A DNA stretch of 64,000 bases from an uncultured Christensenella sp. (GTDB lineage Bacteria > Bacillota > Clostridia > Christensenellales > Pumilibacteraceae): contig CAJTLV010000003.1 of assembly GCA_910577435.1 (NCBI GenBank), positions 1 to 64,000 of the forward strand, read 5' to 3'. A program made the position numbers and the translations under genes. Positions within the stretch are counted from its first letter, which is position 1. Every line of letters begins with the position of its first letter. Positions 25,354-34,409 of the stretch are shown piece after piece. The notes below the pieces were generated by a model. It ran no database searches and was not told the origin of the DNA. It saw only the letters and a list, made by a program, of their open reading frames with translations.

Positions 25354-28300
25354 TGTCGACTCCGCCCTCTACGTCGTATGCCCGCTCGGGAATCGCGCGT
25401 ATAAAGCACTGTACGGTATACTTTATCTCGTTTGGATTTTTCAGGTCGGCATCTATGGCGGGGTTCGCTATTTCAATGTTCCAAACGCCGTTTCCGCCTG
25501 TCGATTGATTGAAATCCGAATCAACGATATCGCCCTGTACGTACTCGCCAGTCAAACCCAAACGGTACGATATATAATGAGGCAACTGCAAACTGACGGG
25601 CTCGAACCGTGTAAACGATTGATCGCCGTCAAGTGCGGAATAAGTTATAGTTATAAAGAACGTCTCGATATAAGGCATTCCGTCAGCAGCAGGCGCGTTA
25701 TTGAACGAACCGAATACGAATCTGTAGTTCGATTCGGTAAGTTTCGTGCTTCCGCACTCATACGTGGGCGCGCCGCCGACCGTCGAAGTGATTTTTTCGG
25801 CGTTGAAAAGCTCGATATTTTTTATGGGTCTGGAAAGATTCTGAACCTTGACCTCAAGCGATTTGGTTTTTGACGACCCGTATACGATCAACGCCGCCTC
25901 GTATGAGTCCGTACCCGTCGAACTCGTGACATCCGGAGAGGTGAACGAGAAATTATAATACAGCTTGCCGGTGCTGTCGGTCGAACCGCTGTTTATAAAG
26001 TCCTTAAACGTGTCGTTGACCGAAAGATATGCTCTTACTACCGATGAGATCGCATGACCGGTATGAGAATCTTTGTCTTCTATTATGATCTTTTTCGCAC
26101 TTTCGCCCGTTCCGTATTTAACAACGGAAGTTGCGTAAAGATTGAGGGTTTGACGCTGATTAACGTAACACGTGTACAAGTTTGTTCCTTCACCGCTCAA
26201 CTTATCTTTGTCCAAATAACTTTCGATTTGCGCGCCGTATACATATACGTCGTCGGCGGCGCGTTTGAAAGTGAAAGCAACGTCTTGAGAAACCGCCTTT
26301 TGCCAAGCGTTTTTAGCGATCCTATACGTGACTTTTATTTCGCCCATCGCGATGTTTGCTTCATAGCCGTATGCAAAAAGATCGCGTGCGGGTCTTATAT
26401 TGCCGCTTGCCTTGTCGTAATAAAATACGGTATCTCCGTCGTACTTATATTCGACCGTACTCGACGCGTCCCAATCGTGGTCGAGCACCGTTCCCGATTT
26501 CGAAAGCGTTATATCGACGTCCGAAAGGAGGTCGCGCTTAGTCTTTTCGGGCGCTCCGAACACCTTTTCGAAACTCAAACTGTCGCCCAAGTTTTTCGAG
26601 CCGTAATCGTCTGCGTTGTATATCGCCTCGCGCGTATCGTCCTTAGCCGTCGCTACTATGGCCTTGACTGCGTCGATTACATAAACCGTGACGTTCAGCT
26701 CGGCGATCTTGATGTTGCTGCTGTTGCGCTGTTCGATAGTAACGCTGAGCGAATGCGACGATGACAACCACGTCTCGTTGGTGTATTTCAATTGATCTAT
26801 ATTCTGCGTTTTGTTAAAGGGCGCTACGGCAGTAGCGTTCAGTCTCCTGAACGTATCGCCGGTGCCGTGCTTTTTGACAAGATCGGCAAAATCGAACCCG
26901 ATCTCGCTCTCTACGGGACGGTGTTGTAAAAACAGCCGCGCGGTGCTTTTCCACACCTCGCCTTCCGGCGTCGCGGGTCTGTCAAGTATAAAATCAGCCG
27001 CATAGGAACCGTGATCGGACACTATTTCGAGTATTTCTTCTTTGGTTTTGAACTCCGCCTTAGTGGCGATCTTCGTCACGTTGAAATTGACCGACTTGTT
27101 CCAATCGGGGTTGAGCGCGTTGAACCTGCTGTCCGCGCCGTCTATTGTCGTTCCTATCTTGTGGAACTGTATCGTGTATGCGCCGTCTTCGGCGGATTCG
27201 TTGAATGTTATGCTTATATCGGCGGTACCGATAAAGGTGTTCTGCTTCCCGGCAGGCTTAGTGATAACGAGCGACTTGGTAAAGTCATACTGCTTGCCTG
27301 ATTCTATAGTCGTTTCGCCGACTTTGACCGTAACAGCATCCGGATCGCTCATTGTCATTATAAAGCCTGTCGACACATAGCCTTTCGACAGCATCGTATC
27401 CGCATCGGTAGAGTCCGGCGCGGTGAACGTATACGTGACACGCATCGTAACGGGCGCGTTAGGCGATGTTTCCACTTTATTATTGGGATTTGTAAGCCAC
27501 GCGTCGTTTTTATCACCGATAGAAACTTCTCCGCCGAGCTCGGCATTATTTGCTACCACGTTGACACGTATCTTTTGCTCGACGCCGATACTGCTGGAAG
27601 AAACGTCGGAGAACGTAAGGCTGCATTCGTCGCCGTTGACCAGTCCCGAACCCGTGATGTTCGGTTTTTCATTTCCCGAACGCGTCACTTTGAGCAACGC
27701 GTTACTCGACTCGACTTTTATTCTGCTTATCCAATCGTTATACAGCTCGTCTTTTTCCGCATTGTACTGAACGGTCAACGGGCTGATCACCAAATGTGAA
27801 AGGATCTCGTTATACGAGCCGTTATAAGGCAATACAAGCGGTTTGTCGTTACGCGAGCCGTATGTGAGAACATTGTAATCGGTGTTTTTGAACCAATCTG
27901 CTTCGGCAATGCCGACGCGCGATTTCAAAAATTCCGCGTCGACAGGACGATCGACTACGTATATCTTGTCGATATAACGTTTTTCGGCATTGCTCTTTAC
28001 CGTGACTTTGAGTTTGACTGTAAGCGGATCGGCAAAATCGTTGTGCGCGTTTGCTGTTATCGTGATTTCGGCAACGCCCAAACCGCGCGGAGTAAACTCG
28101 AAACGCGCAGGCGAACCGTTTTCATTGACGGTACCCTTAGAAATTATGTCGCTGTCGGACACATCGATGTCGATTTTATTGGAATCGCCGTCGATAGTCA
28201 GTTTGGAATATTCCTGAGTGCTCTCGTCCCACGCGCCGAACTGCTCGAAAGTGACGTAAAACTGTCTGTTGTTGTCGCTTGTGGCATAAAGAGGAACTTC

Positions 28301-28876
28301 TATCTCATTGTTGCGAATATCGGTACGCGCCGTCGACGCCGCACCGCTACGCCAATACTGTAACAGCTTGACCTCTTCGGTACCCTGTTTGATTATCTTG
28401 ACGCGTATGCTCTGGCTGTAATCGGCGTCGCTCATCGAGCGGGCGTTTATCGTAACGTACTCGCCGGCATAATCGGCAGACGGAGTAAACTTAAACTTGC
28501 TTGTACCCTCGTCGAAAACAGTTTGGTGCTTGGCGATGGCGTTATACGGTTCGTATGTCCAAACTATCGTTTTGTCGATCTCGACTTTTCCGTCGCCTTC
28601 TGTAGACACAGTGGCGGAAATTTCATACTCGTTGCCTATCGAAGCTACGTTCTCTCGCTGAGCGTCGTCGGCCGAAGTATTGAACAGCGCCGAAACATCC
28701 AACGTTACGCCCGTAACTTTATCTGTTATCGGCTCCACGTTCGGCTTTACTATCCATAAAACCAAGAAAGTCGCCGCAAGCGCCAAAAGAACGCCCATAA
28801 TGACAAACATCACAATGAGCTTGGATTTATTTTTTTTAACCGGTTCAAGTTCGATGATCTCGTCGGAAATAGGCAT
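25262..28876 (-). CDS. Giant surface protein, N-terminal fragment (membrane-anchored)
   Basis: 1,204 codons. A short cytoplasmic N-terminus (MPISDEIIELEPVKKNKSK) leads into one TM helix (about residues 22-45, LIVMFVIMGVLLALAATFLV), then a long outer region of beta-rich repeats. The ATG at 28876 has SD GAGGTG; upstream in-frame codons have none. The natural sequence ends near RAYDVEGGVDSD and is then followed by 30 out-of-frame residues and a stop. Removing one A from the A5 run at 25344-25348 joins it to the next fragment as one 3,153-residue protein. This type II anchoring explains the missing C-terminal sorting signal. Confidence 0.82.
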   Translation of the reverse strand: MPISDEIIELEPVKKNKSKLIVMFVIMGVLLALAATFLVLWIVKPNVEPITDKVTGVTLDVSALFNTSADDAQRENVASIGNEYEISATVSTEGDGKVEIDKTIVWTYEPYNAIAKHQTVFDEGTSKFKFTPSADYAGEYVTINARSMSDADYSQSIRVKIIKQGTEEVKLLQYWRSGAASTARTDIRNNEIEVPLYATSDNNRQFYVTFEQFGAWDESTQEYSKLTIDGDSNKIDIDVSDSDIISKGTVNENGSPARFEFTPRGLGVAEITITANAHNDFADPLTVKLKVTVKSNAEKRYIDKIYVVDRPVDAEFLKSRVGIAEADWFKNTDYNVLTYGSRNDKPLVLPYNGSYNEILSHLVISPLTVQYNAEKDELYNDWISRIKVESSNALLKVTRSGNEKPNITGSGLVNGDECSLTFSDVSSSSIGVEQKIRVNVVANNAELGGEVSIGDKNDAWLTNPNNKVETSPNAPVTMRVTYTFTAPDSTDADTMLSKGYVSTGFIMTMSDPDAVTVKVGETTIESGKQYDFTKSLVITKPAGKQNTFIGTADISITFNESAEDGAYTIQFHKIGTTIDGADSRFNALNPDWNKSVNFNVTKIATKAEFKTKEEILEIVSDHGSYAADFILDRPATPEGEVWKSTARLFLQHRPVESEIGFDFADLVKKHGTGDTFRRLNATAVAPFNKTQNIDQLKYTNETWLSSSHSLSVTIEQRNSSNIKIAELNVTVYVIDAVKAIVATAKDDTREAIYNADDYGSKNLGDSLSFEKVFGAPEKTKRDLLSDVDITLSKSGTVLDHDWDASSTVEYKYDGDTVFYYDKASGNIRPARDLFAYGYEANIAMGEIKVTYRIAKNAWQKAVSQDVAFTFKRAADDVYVYGAQIESYLDKDKLSGEGTNLYTCYVNQRQTLNLYATSVVKYGTGESAKKIIIEDKDSHTGHAISSVVRAYLSVNDTFKDFINSGSTDSTGKLYYNFSFTSPDVTSSTGTDSYEAALIVYGSSKTKSLEVKVQNLSRPIKNIELFNAEKITSTVGGAPTYECGSTKLTESNYRFVFGSFNNAPAADGMPYIETFFITITYSALDGDQSFTRFEPVSLQLPHYISYRLGLTGEYVQGDIVDSDFNQSTGGNGVWNIEIANPAIDADLKNPNEIKYTVQCFIRAIPERAYDVEGGVDSDKNRMDIRFVSRFKQFVAAENTRQRSYRS
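25344..25348 (-). other. Frameshift site in the giant surface gene (A5 run)
   Basis: On the minus strand GAT-AAAAA-CCG. With four A residues the frame reads VDSDKTVWIYASYHDSSSSL and stays open to 19414. With five it ends after RQRSYRS at 25262. The simplest explanation is a one-base expansion, or an indel error in the assembly. Confidence 0.85.
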
Positions 28877-28907
28877 AGCGCACCTCGACATATAAAAATA
28901 CCTATAT

Positions 28908-28936
28908 ATCATACATTAATTTGTACTGTTTGTCAA
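28908..28936 (-). promoter_or_regulatory. Promoter of the giant surface gene
   Basis: Minus strand TTGACA (28936-28931), 17-nt spacer, TATGAT (28913-28908). The ATG is 31 nt downstream. A strong housekeeping-type promoter, which argues the gene is expressed. The rest of the 28,877-29,175 gap holds only this and the candidate marR promoter. Confidence 0.8.
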
Positions 28937-29117
28937 CACTAAAACGCATAAAATCGACGAATTAAGCGTATTTTTTAGCACTCGAAGGCAATAATTGCTA
29001 ACAGTCGAAACGCGCAAGCGACAACATATAAGCGTGATATAAGCAACTGCATATGAAGCATTTAACCATATAAAAGTTTTAATAATAAAATTACCGTGCA
29101 AAAGTTCGTAAAATCGA

Positions 29118-29147
29118 TTGACATACTTACATATAATATGATAGACT
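29118..29147 (+). promoter_or_regulatory. Candidate promoter of the MarR-type regulator
   Basis: Perfect TTGACA (29118-29123) with an 18-nt spacer to TAGACT (29142-29147). A TATAAT lies between them but is only 8 nt from the -35, so the -10 assignment is uncertain. Confidence 0.4.
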
Positions 29148-29175
29148 TAAAAAAATCGAACAAGGAGAATAACCC

Positions 29176-29583
29176 ATGCTGGCAGAACAGATTTTATCGC
29201 TTAATCTGATTACGAGAAAATTGTGCAAAAACTGTAATAACGGTCTCATCATCTCGCAGAAAATGAGACTTCTTTACCTCGTCCGTAACGACGTTCTCTC
29301 GCCCAGAGAACTTGTCGGCGAGTTGTCGATTGCAAAACCCAATCTCACAATTCTCGCCCGCACGATGATTTCCGAAGGTCTTATCGAGAAAATGCGCGTC
29401 GAGCGCGATATGCGTTCCGTCCACTATAAGATCACGGATAAAGGTTTGGAAGAACTTAACCGTATGATAGCCGAACTCGACGAGTCGATAGTCAAACAGT
29501 TGCAACTCAACGATAAAGAAGTAAAAAAAGGCGAAAACAAACTCGAAACCGCGTTAAACTTCTTGAACGGCGCCGAAAAATAA
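29176..29583 (+). CDS. MarR-family transcriptional regulator
   Basis: 135 residues. Winged-helix core: LIISQKMRLLYLVRND, LSPRELVGELSIAKPNLTILARTMISEGLIEKM (helix-turn-helix, about 48-78), then the wing RDMRSVHYKITDKGLEEL. SD AAGGAG. Several MarR proteins sense small aromatic molecules or redox stress; CKNCNNG (about 17-23) has two cysteines that could be redox-sensing, which is speculation. Its target is unknown; cysE follows across a likely terminator. Confidence 0.85.
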   Translation: MLAEQILSLNLITRKLCKNCNNGLIISQKMRLLYLVRNDVLSPRELVGELSIAKPNLTILARTMISEGLIEKMRVERDMRSVHYKITDKGLEELNRMIAELDESIVKQLQLNDKEVKKGENKLETALNFLNGAEK

Positions 29584-29602
29584 CCGCCGATATATACAAA
29601 AG

Positions 29603-29650
29603 AACGCCGCCGTTATCTCGTGTAAAACGATTGTCGCGCGGCGTTTTTTA
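29603..29650 (+). terminator. Terminator between the MarR-type gene and cysE
   Basis: ACGCCGC (29604-29610) pairs with GCGGCGT (29638-29644), with an inner CGTT/AACG stem, followed by TTTTTA. It would end the marR transcript only 10 nt before cysE, yet no separate cysE promoter is obvious, so partial read-through is possible. Confidence 0.6.
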
Positions 29651-29660
29651 ATCGGGTACA

Positions 29661-30314
29661 ATGAAATCTATAAGTGCTTTTTCTGCAATAAAACGCGATC
29701 TGGATGCGGTAGTTCGTCACGATCCCGCCGCGCGCAACAAGTTCGAAGCGGCGCTGTGTTACAGCGGGTTTCACGCGCTTGTATCGTACAGGTTCTTTCA
29801 TTTTCTGTATGTGCACAGATATTTTCTCGCTGCGCGCATTCTTTCGGGTCTCACCCGCTTTTTCACCGGAATCGAAATACATCCCGGCGCTAACATCGGG
29901 CGCGGAGTGTTTATCGATCACGGCGCGGGCGTAGTCATCGGCGAGACCGCCGTGATCGGCGATAATGTGATAATATATCAGGGCGTAACGCTGGGCGGCA
30001 CCGGCAAAGACAAAGGAAAACGTCACCCCACCATCGAGGACAATGTGATGATCTGTTCGGGCGCAAAGGTACTCGGTCCGTTCACTGTCGGTACGGGTTC
30101 CAAAATCGGCGCCGGCTCGATCGTTCTCGGCGAAGTTCCGCCGAATGCAACGGTAGTCGGCATACCCGGTCGCATTGTCAGAATCGACGGCAAGCGTGTC
30201 GATTGCGAAGAACTCAACCAATCGCTGCCCGACCCCGTCAGAGACGACATAGCCAAACTCGAAGCGAGAATAACCGCTATCGAGAACGCCGTCGACAAAA
30301 GAAAAGACAAGTAA
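29661..30314 (+). CDS. cysE: Serine O-acetyltransferase
   Basis: 217 residues. First step of cysteine synthesis: acetyl-CoA plus serine gives O-acetylserine. N-terminal helical domain (FHALVSYRFFHFLYVHRYFLA), then left-handed beta-helix hexapeptide repeats with IEIHPGANIGRGVFIDHGAG and VVIGETAVIGDNVIIYQGVTLGG (active-site His in DHG). The C-terminal tail has a charged helix (AKLEARITAIENAV). The start has no strong SD. cysS follows by 19 nt, joining cysteine synthesis to its use. Confidence 0.93.
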   Translation: MKSISAFSAIKRDLDAVVRHDPAARNKFEAALCYSGFHALVSYRFFHFLYVHRYFLAARILSGLTRFFTGIEIHPGANIGRGVFIDHGAGVVIGETAVIGDNVIIYQGVTLGGTGKDKGKRHPTIEDNVMICSGAKVLGPFTVGTGSKIGAGSIVLGEVPPNATVVGIPGRIVRIDGKRVDCEELNQSLPDPVRDDIAKLEARITAIENAVDKRKDK

Positions 30315-30333
30315 ACCGCACTTCGGAGACATT

Positions 30334-31731
30334 ATGGAAAAAATATATCTTTACAACACACTCACACGTTCCAAAGAACAGCTGAAACCTATCGATCCGC
30401 CTACCGTCACAATGTATTCGTGCGGACCTACCGTATATAACTACGCGCACATCGGCAATCTGCGCACATACGTATTTATGGACGAGCTTCGGCGCACGCT
30501 CAAATTCGGCGGCTACAAAACGAAATCAGTTATGAATATAACAGACGTAGGACATCTGGTTTCCGACGGCGACGACGGCGAGGACAAAATGCAAACCGCC
30601 GCGAAAAAGCAAAACAAATCGCCCGAAGAGATTGCGGCGATGTATTCATCTGTGTTCTTTAAGGATTTGGAGCGACTCAATATTCTTACACCCGAAATAA
30701 TAGCGAAAGCAACGGACAACATAACCGAAATGATAGAATTCGTAAAGACTCTTTGCGAACTCGGTTACGGATACGAAACCGACGACGGGATCTATTTCGA
30801 TATATCCAAGTTCGACGGATACGGCAAGCTGTCCCGCTGTAATATAGAGGACGCTTTGGCGGGTGCGCGCGTTGCCGTCAACACGCAAAAACGCCATCCG
30901 GCGGACTTTGCGCTGTGGAAAAAAGCCGAAAAGAACCATATTATGCAATGGCAATCGCCGTGGGGTATGGGTTATCCCGGCTGGCATATCGAATGTTCGA
31001 CTATGAGCAAAAAATATCTCGGCGAACGCTTCGATATTCATACGGGCGGTGTCGACCACATTCCTATCCATCACGAAAACGAGATCGCACAATCGGAAGC
31101 GCTCGAAGGGCATAAAGTCGTAAATATGTGGATGCACGGCGAGTTTATGCTGGTGGACGGCGGCAAAATGAGTAAATCGCTCGGCAATGTGTACACGATA
31201 GACGATCTCGCGGCGCGCGGCTATTCCCCGCTCGCATTCCGCTATTTCTGTATGAACACGCACTACCGCAATAAACTGAATTTTACTTTCACGGGACTCG
31301 ACGGCGCACAGACGGCATACGACAGACTGCGCACATCTATTTCGGCAAGCGCCAATGCGTCGAACAACGCGGATGCGAAAACTGTCGAAAAACTGTCCGA
31401 ATACAAAGCCGGCATCAAAGCCGCCGTATTCGACGACCTAAACTTCCCGCTCGCGCTCGGCGAACTGTGGTCCATATCCAAACTCCCCGCTTGCCGCGAA
31501 GTATACGATACAGTTAAAGAACTCGACGCGATATTCGGTTTGGAATTACACGTTCCGCTCGAAAAGAAACAAGACGAAATACCCGACGACATCAAAGCGA
31601 TTGCCGAAGAGCGGTTCGAAGCGCGAAAGAGCAAGGATTGGGCAAAGTCGGACGTATTGCGCGACAAACTCGCCGAACTCGGTTATTCGGTACTAGACAG
31701 CAAAACAGGCTACGAGCTGAAACGCAAGTGA
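30334..31731 (+). CDS. cysS: Cysteinyl-tRNA synthetase
   Basis: 465 residues, full length. Class Ia synthetase with the zinc-binding SCGPTVYNYAHIGNLR (about 28-43, includes the HIGH-type AHIGN), WHIECSTMS (about 211), GGVDHIPIHHENEIAQSEA, and the KMSKSLGN loop (about 277-284). The C-terminal anticodon domain is intact (ARKSKDWAKSDVLRDKLAELGY). SD GGAG. Forms an operon with cysE. Confidence 0.97.
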   Translation: MEKIYLYNTLTRSKEQLKPIDPPTVTMYSCGPTVYNYAHIGNLRTYVFMDELRRTLKFGGYKTKSVMNITDVGHLVSDGDDGEDKMQTAAKKQNKSPEEIAAMYSSVFFKDLERLNILTPEIIAKATDNITEMIEFVKTLCELGYGYETDDGIYFDISKFDGYGKLSRCNIEDALAGARVAVNTQKRHPADFALWKKAEKNHIMQWQSPWGMGYPGWHIECSTMSKKYLGERFDIHTGGVDHIPIHHENEIAQSEALEGHKVVNMWMHGEFMLVDGGKMSKSLGNVYTIDDLAARGYSPLAFRYFCMNTHYRNKLNFTFTGLDGAQTAYDRLRTSISASANASNNADAKTVEKLSEYKAGIKAAVFDDLNFPLALGELWSISKLPACREVYDTVKELDAIFGLELHVPLEKKQDEIPDDIKAIAEERFEARKSKDWAKSDVLRDKLAELGYSVLDSKTGYELKRK

Positions 31732-31789
31732 TACCCGATTAAATAATCTCACTGTTATGTATATTAAGTGCTCAAACAGCGCAATATAA

Positions 31790-31837
31790 TATTGTAAAGC
31801 GGATCATTTCTCGATCAGAGAGCGATGCTTTGCAATA
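31790..31837 (+). other. Structured element in the 3' UTR after cysS
   Basis: TATTGTAAAGC (31790-31800) pairs with GCTTTGCAATA (31827-31837), with one G-U-type mismatch. An inner hairpin (TTCTC/GAGAG) sits in between. It lies directly before the intrinsic terminator. It could be a 3' UTR stability element or a small RNA released from the cysS message. Confidence 0.45.
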
Positions 31838-31838
31838 T

Positions 31839-31869
31839 AATCTCCGACATTCGATCGGAGATTTTTTTT
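31839..31869 (+). terminator. Intrinsic terminator of cysE-cysS
   Basis: AATCTCCGA and TCGGAGATT form a 9-bp stem with a 7-nt loop, followed by TTTTTT. Confidence 0.9.
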
Positions 31870-31878
31870 GCAAGATAT

Positions 31879-31910
31879 AACACCCCTTGCCGATCAAAGC
31901 AAGGGGTGTT
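31879..31910. terminator. Perfect hairpin between the convergent cysS and TM2-like genes
   Basis: AACACCCCTTGC and GCAAGGGGTGTT pair over 12 bp with an 8-nt loop. It lies 20 nt past the stop of the TM2-like gene on the minus strand. The T-tract is poor on both strands, so it may stabilise 3' ends rather than terminate by itself. Confidence 0.55.
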
Positions 31911-31930
31911 TGTCAATCGCATACAATCGA

Positions 31931-32155
31931 TCAAGCCAACAGTCTGACCTCTTTATACATCGCCATCGTGACTATGTCGATTATCCAGCCGACTCCGAAC
32001 AATCCCAAAGTAAGTATCCAAAGCACCCCGACGAGAATCATTACCGCATCATTGCGGTTACGCATAATCCTGTTTATGCCCTGCCATAGCGGATTTAACA
32101 GAATCGTCAAAATCATATTGAGGACGAAAGGTAATTTTTCTATCGGAGACTTCAA
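31931..32155 (-). CDS. Small membrane protein, TM2-like
   Basis: 74 residues with two TM helices (FVLNMILTILLNPLW and AVMILVGVLWILTLGLFGVGWIIDIVTMA). The second helix ending in GVGWIIDIV resembles the TM2 domain. It starts with TTG, has a weak SD (AGG), and lies 24 nt after the ATPase gene, so expression probably depends on read-through from there. Confidence 0.6.
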   Translation of the reverse strand: MKSPIEKLPFVLNMILTILLNPLWQGINRIMRNRNDAVMILVGVLWILTLGLFGVGWIIDIVTMAMYKEVRLLA

Positions 32156-32179
32156 AACGCAACCTACTTGTGCGGAATA

Positions 32180-34372
32180 TTATTTCTTTTTGGCGACGGG
32201 TTTCTTTACGGGCGCTTTCTTAGCGGCGGGTTTAGCTGCGGGAACTTTCTTTTCCGTAGCGGGTTCTTGCGAAACCTCTTTTACGGCCGCCTGTTCTTTT
32301 GCCGACTTTTTGGCGGCTTTTTGCAGTTCTTTCTCATGCTCGCGCGCCGCAACGATCTCTTTGTAGCGAATCTCGCCCTTATCCTGTGCGGCGGCGATCG
32401 CTTCCGCGTTAGTTACATACTTTGCGGCAATGACTGCGTGCGGATCCACACCGAGTTTGATCTTGTCGCCCGTATTATATCCGGAGAAGTTTTTGATAAG
32501 CGCCGTAATGGGCGTATCGAAGCCTTGCGCCGCAACCGTGACGATCGCATGTTTGCGATACTCGTCGAGATGCGTGATCGTGCCGTTTATGACGCGCTTG
32601 GGCGCGGCGGCGATTGCGTCCTTGTCGATGACAAATCCGCTCGGCTGAATGTGAATAGTCGTCTCGTTCGGCGCTTCGACAAGATCGTCGAAGAGCGGAC
32701 GAGCCTTTTTAGCGCCCGTCGCGTCGGTCTCGACGACGAAGTTCTCAAACGAGAATTTGTTGTGCGAACCGTCCTTGCCGGTGAATTTATACGCAAATGT
32801 GCCCTGATTATTGATAATCGTACCGGTCGTCTCATTGCCTGTGACGGGCATATCGGCGATGATCGGATTACCGTCTTCGTCAAACATTTGAATGTCGTTC
32901 GCGTCGATATACACGCCGATTTTGTCGCCGCCGTTAAACGCTTCATCCAGCGGGCGCGCGATTATCATATAGTTTTCCATACCCGCGACGGAAGCATACA
33001 CGGCTTTGAAGCGCGGATAATTGTCGAAGAATTCGGTCGTGCATTCGATAAGAACGTCGTTCTCATTGCGGTTCTCTTCCGTCTTGAACTTGTTAGGCGA
33101 CAATCCGAGCGTGACCTTCTCGTTGAACACGGCTTGGTTCGTAATACGGCTTGTGACGCTTTCGGGAAGTGTGATCTCCGTATCGCCGAACATAACGACG
33201 AGCGTGCCGTCTTTCGCAACGAGTTGCGCGGGAACGAGATTGTAATCGGGAACGCCCATAAGCGTAAGCTCGGTATTCGGATCGAACAAATGCGCATGGT
33301 CGGTCGAAAGGCACATTTTGACCTTTTCGCCCTGCGTAAACGTATAACGCGAATTGACGCGCGAAATGGTGTAATCGTCCTTACCGTCGATATTGAGATA
33401 CAGAATAGTCTCGTTACCGAGATTTTCTATAACGTCGACTGTCGCATCGATAACGCATTCGGGATACGCTTCCACAAGGCTCTGCTCATAGTGAACGTCT
33501 TCGGGACGGATACCCAACAGCACTTCTCCGCCGATCACGGTGCGATCGATGATGCGCTGTGCGCGGGACTTCGGAATAAGCACCTTGTTGGTCTCGCCGA
33601 TGAGCGCGTACACATTGCCGTTTTCTTCGACGAGACGCGCCTTAAAGATATTCATTTGCGGCGAACCCAAGAAGCACGCGACAAAGAGGTTTGCGGGATT
33701 ATCGTACAATGTCGTCGGAGTATCGACCTGCTGAACGATACCGTCTTTCATAACGACGATACGCGTACCCATCGTCATAGCTTCCGTCTGGTCGTGCGTG
33801 ACGTAAATGAACGTCGTCGCCAGACGGTGATGGATCTTGGTAATCTCGGTACGCATCTGAACACGCAATTTCGCGTCGAGGTTACTGAGCGGCTCGTCCA
33901 AAAGGAATACCTTAGGCTCACGAACGATAGCGCGTCCGAGCGCAACACGCTGACGCTGACCGCCGGACAACGCTTTCGGCCGACGGCTCAAAAGGTGCTG
34001 AATACCGAGTATGCTCGCCGCTTCCTGCACTTTTTCGTCGATCACGGGCGCGGGCACGTGGCGCAGACGCAGACCGAACGCCATATTGTCGTATACCGTC
34101 ATATGCGGATAGAGCGCGTAGTTCTGGAAAACCATCGCTATATCACGATCCTTAGGCTCGACGTCGTTGACAAGCTTATCGTCGATGTAAAGCTCGCCGG
34201 CGGAAATATCTTCGAGACCGGCTATCATACGCAATGTGGTCGACTTACCGCAACCGGACGGTCCGACGAAAACGATAAACTCTTTGTCGTCGATTTCGAG
34301 ATTGAAATCGCTGACGGCACGCACACCGCCCGCATAAATCTTGTAGATGTGTCGTAGTGACAAACTTGCCAT
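32180..34372 (-). CDS. Sugar ABC importer ATPase, MsmK/UgpC-like, with long C-terminal extension
   Basis: 730 residues, about twice the usual 370. The ATPase domain is standard: Walker A GPSGCGKSTT (about 36-45), Q-loop FQNYALYPHMTV, signature LSGGQRQR (about 134), Walker B VFLLDEP, switch THD. A MalK-type regulatory domain follows (GIRPEDV at about 287, HLFDPNTE at about 367). Two further segments repeat that pattern: LGLSPNKF (420) with QMFDEDGN (497), and IHIQPSG (575) with IKLGVDPHA (638). The tail (about 660-730) is Lys/Ala/Pro-rich (PAKPAAKKAPVKKPVAKKK). No permease is nearby, so it may be a shared ATPase for several CUT1 importers. SD AAGGAG. Confidence 0.88.
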   Translation of the reverse strand: MASLSLRHIYKIYAGGVRAVSDFNLEIDDKEFIVFVGPSGCGKSTTLRMIAGLEDISAGELYIDDKLVNDVEPKDRDIAMVFQNYALYPHMTVYDNMAFGLRLRHVPAPVIDEKVQEAASILGIQHLLSRRPKALSGGQRQRVALGRAIVREPKVFLLDEPLSNLDAKLRVQMRTEITKIHHRLATTFIYVTHDQTEAMTMGTRIVVMKDGIVQQVDTPTTLYDNPANLFVACFLGSPQMNIFKARLVEENGNVYALIGETNKVLIPKSRAQRIIDRTVIGGEVLLGIRPEDVHYEQSLVEAYPECVIDATVDVIENLGNETILYLNIDGKDDYTISRVNSRYTFTQGEKVKMCLSTDHAHLFDPNTELTLMGVPDYNLVPAQLVAKDGTLVVMFGDTEITLPESVTSRITNQAVFNEKVTLGLSPNKFKTEENRNENDVLIECTTEFFDNYPRFKAVYASVAGMENYMIIARPLDEAFNGGDKIGVYIDANDIQMFDEDGNPIIADMPVTGNETTGTIINNQGTFAYKFTGKDGSHNKFSFENFVVETDATGAKKARPLFDDLVEAPNETTIHIQPSGFVIDKDAIAAAPKRVINGTITHLDEYRKHAIVTVAAQGFDTPITALIKNFSGYNTGDKIKLGVDPHAVIAAKYVTNAEAIAAAQDKGEIRYKEIVAAREHEKELQKAAKKSAKEQAAVKEVSQEPATEKKVPAAKPAAKKAPVKKPVAKKK

Positions 34373-34409
34373 AATTTTCTCCTTATTAAACTGATTTTAC
34401 TATGATATT

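Noticed and set aside
32168..34357. 729-residue open frame on the plus strand, opposite the MsmK-like gene
   Set aside because: It mirrors the real gene almost end to end and reads as low-similarity Arg/Val/His-rich sequence. Codon bias of the true gene removes stops on the other strand. No SD or family motif.
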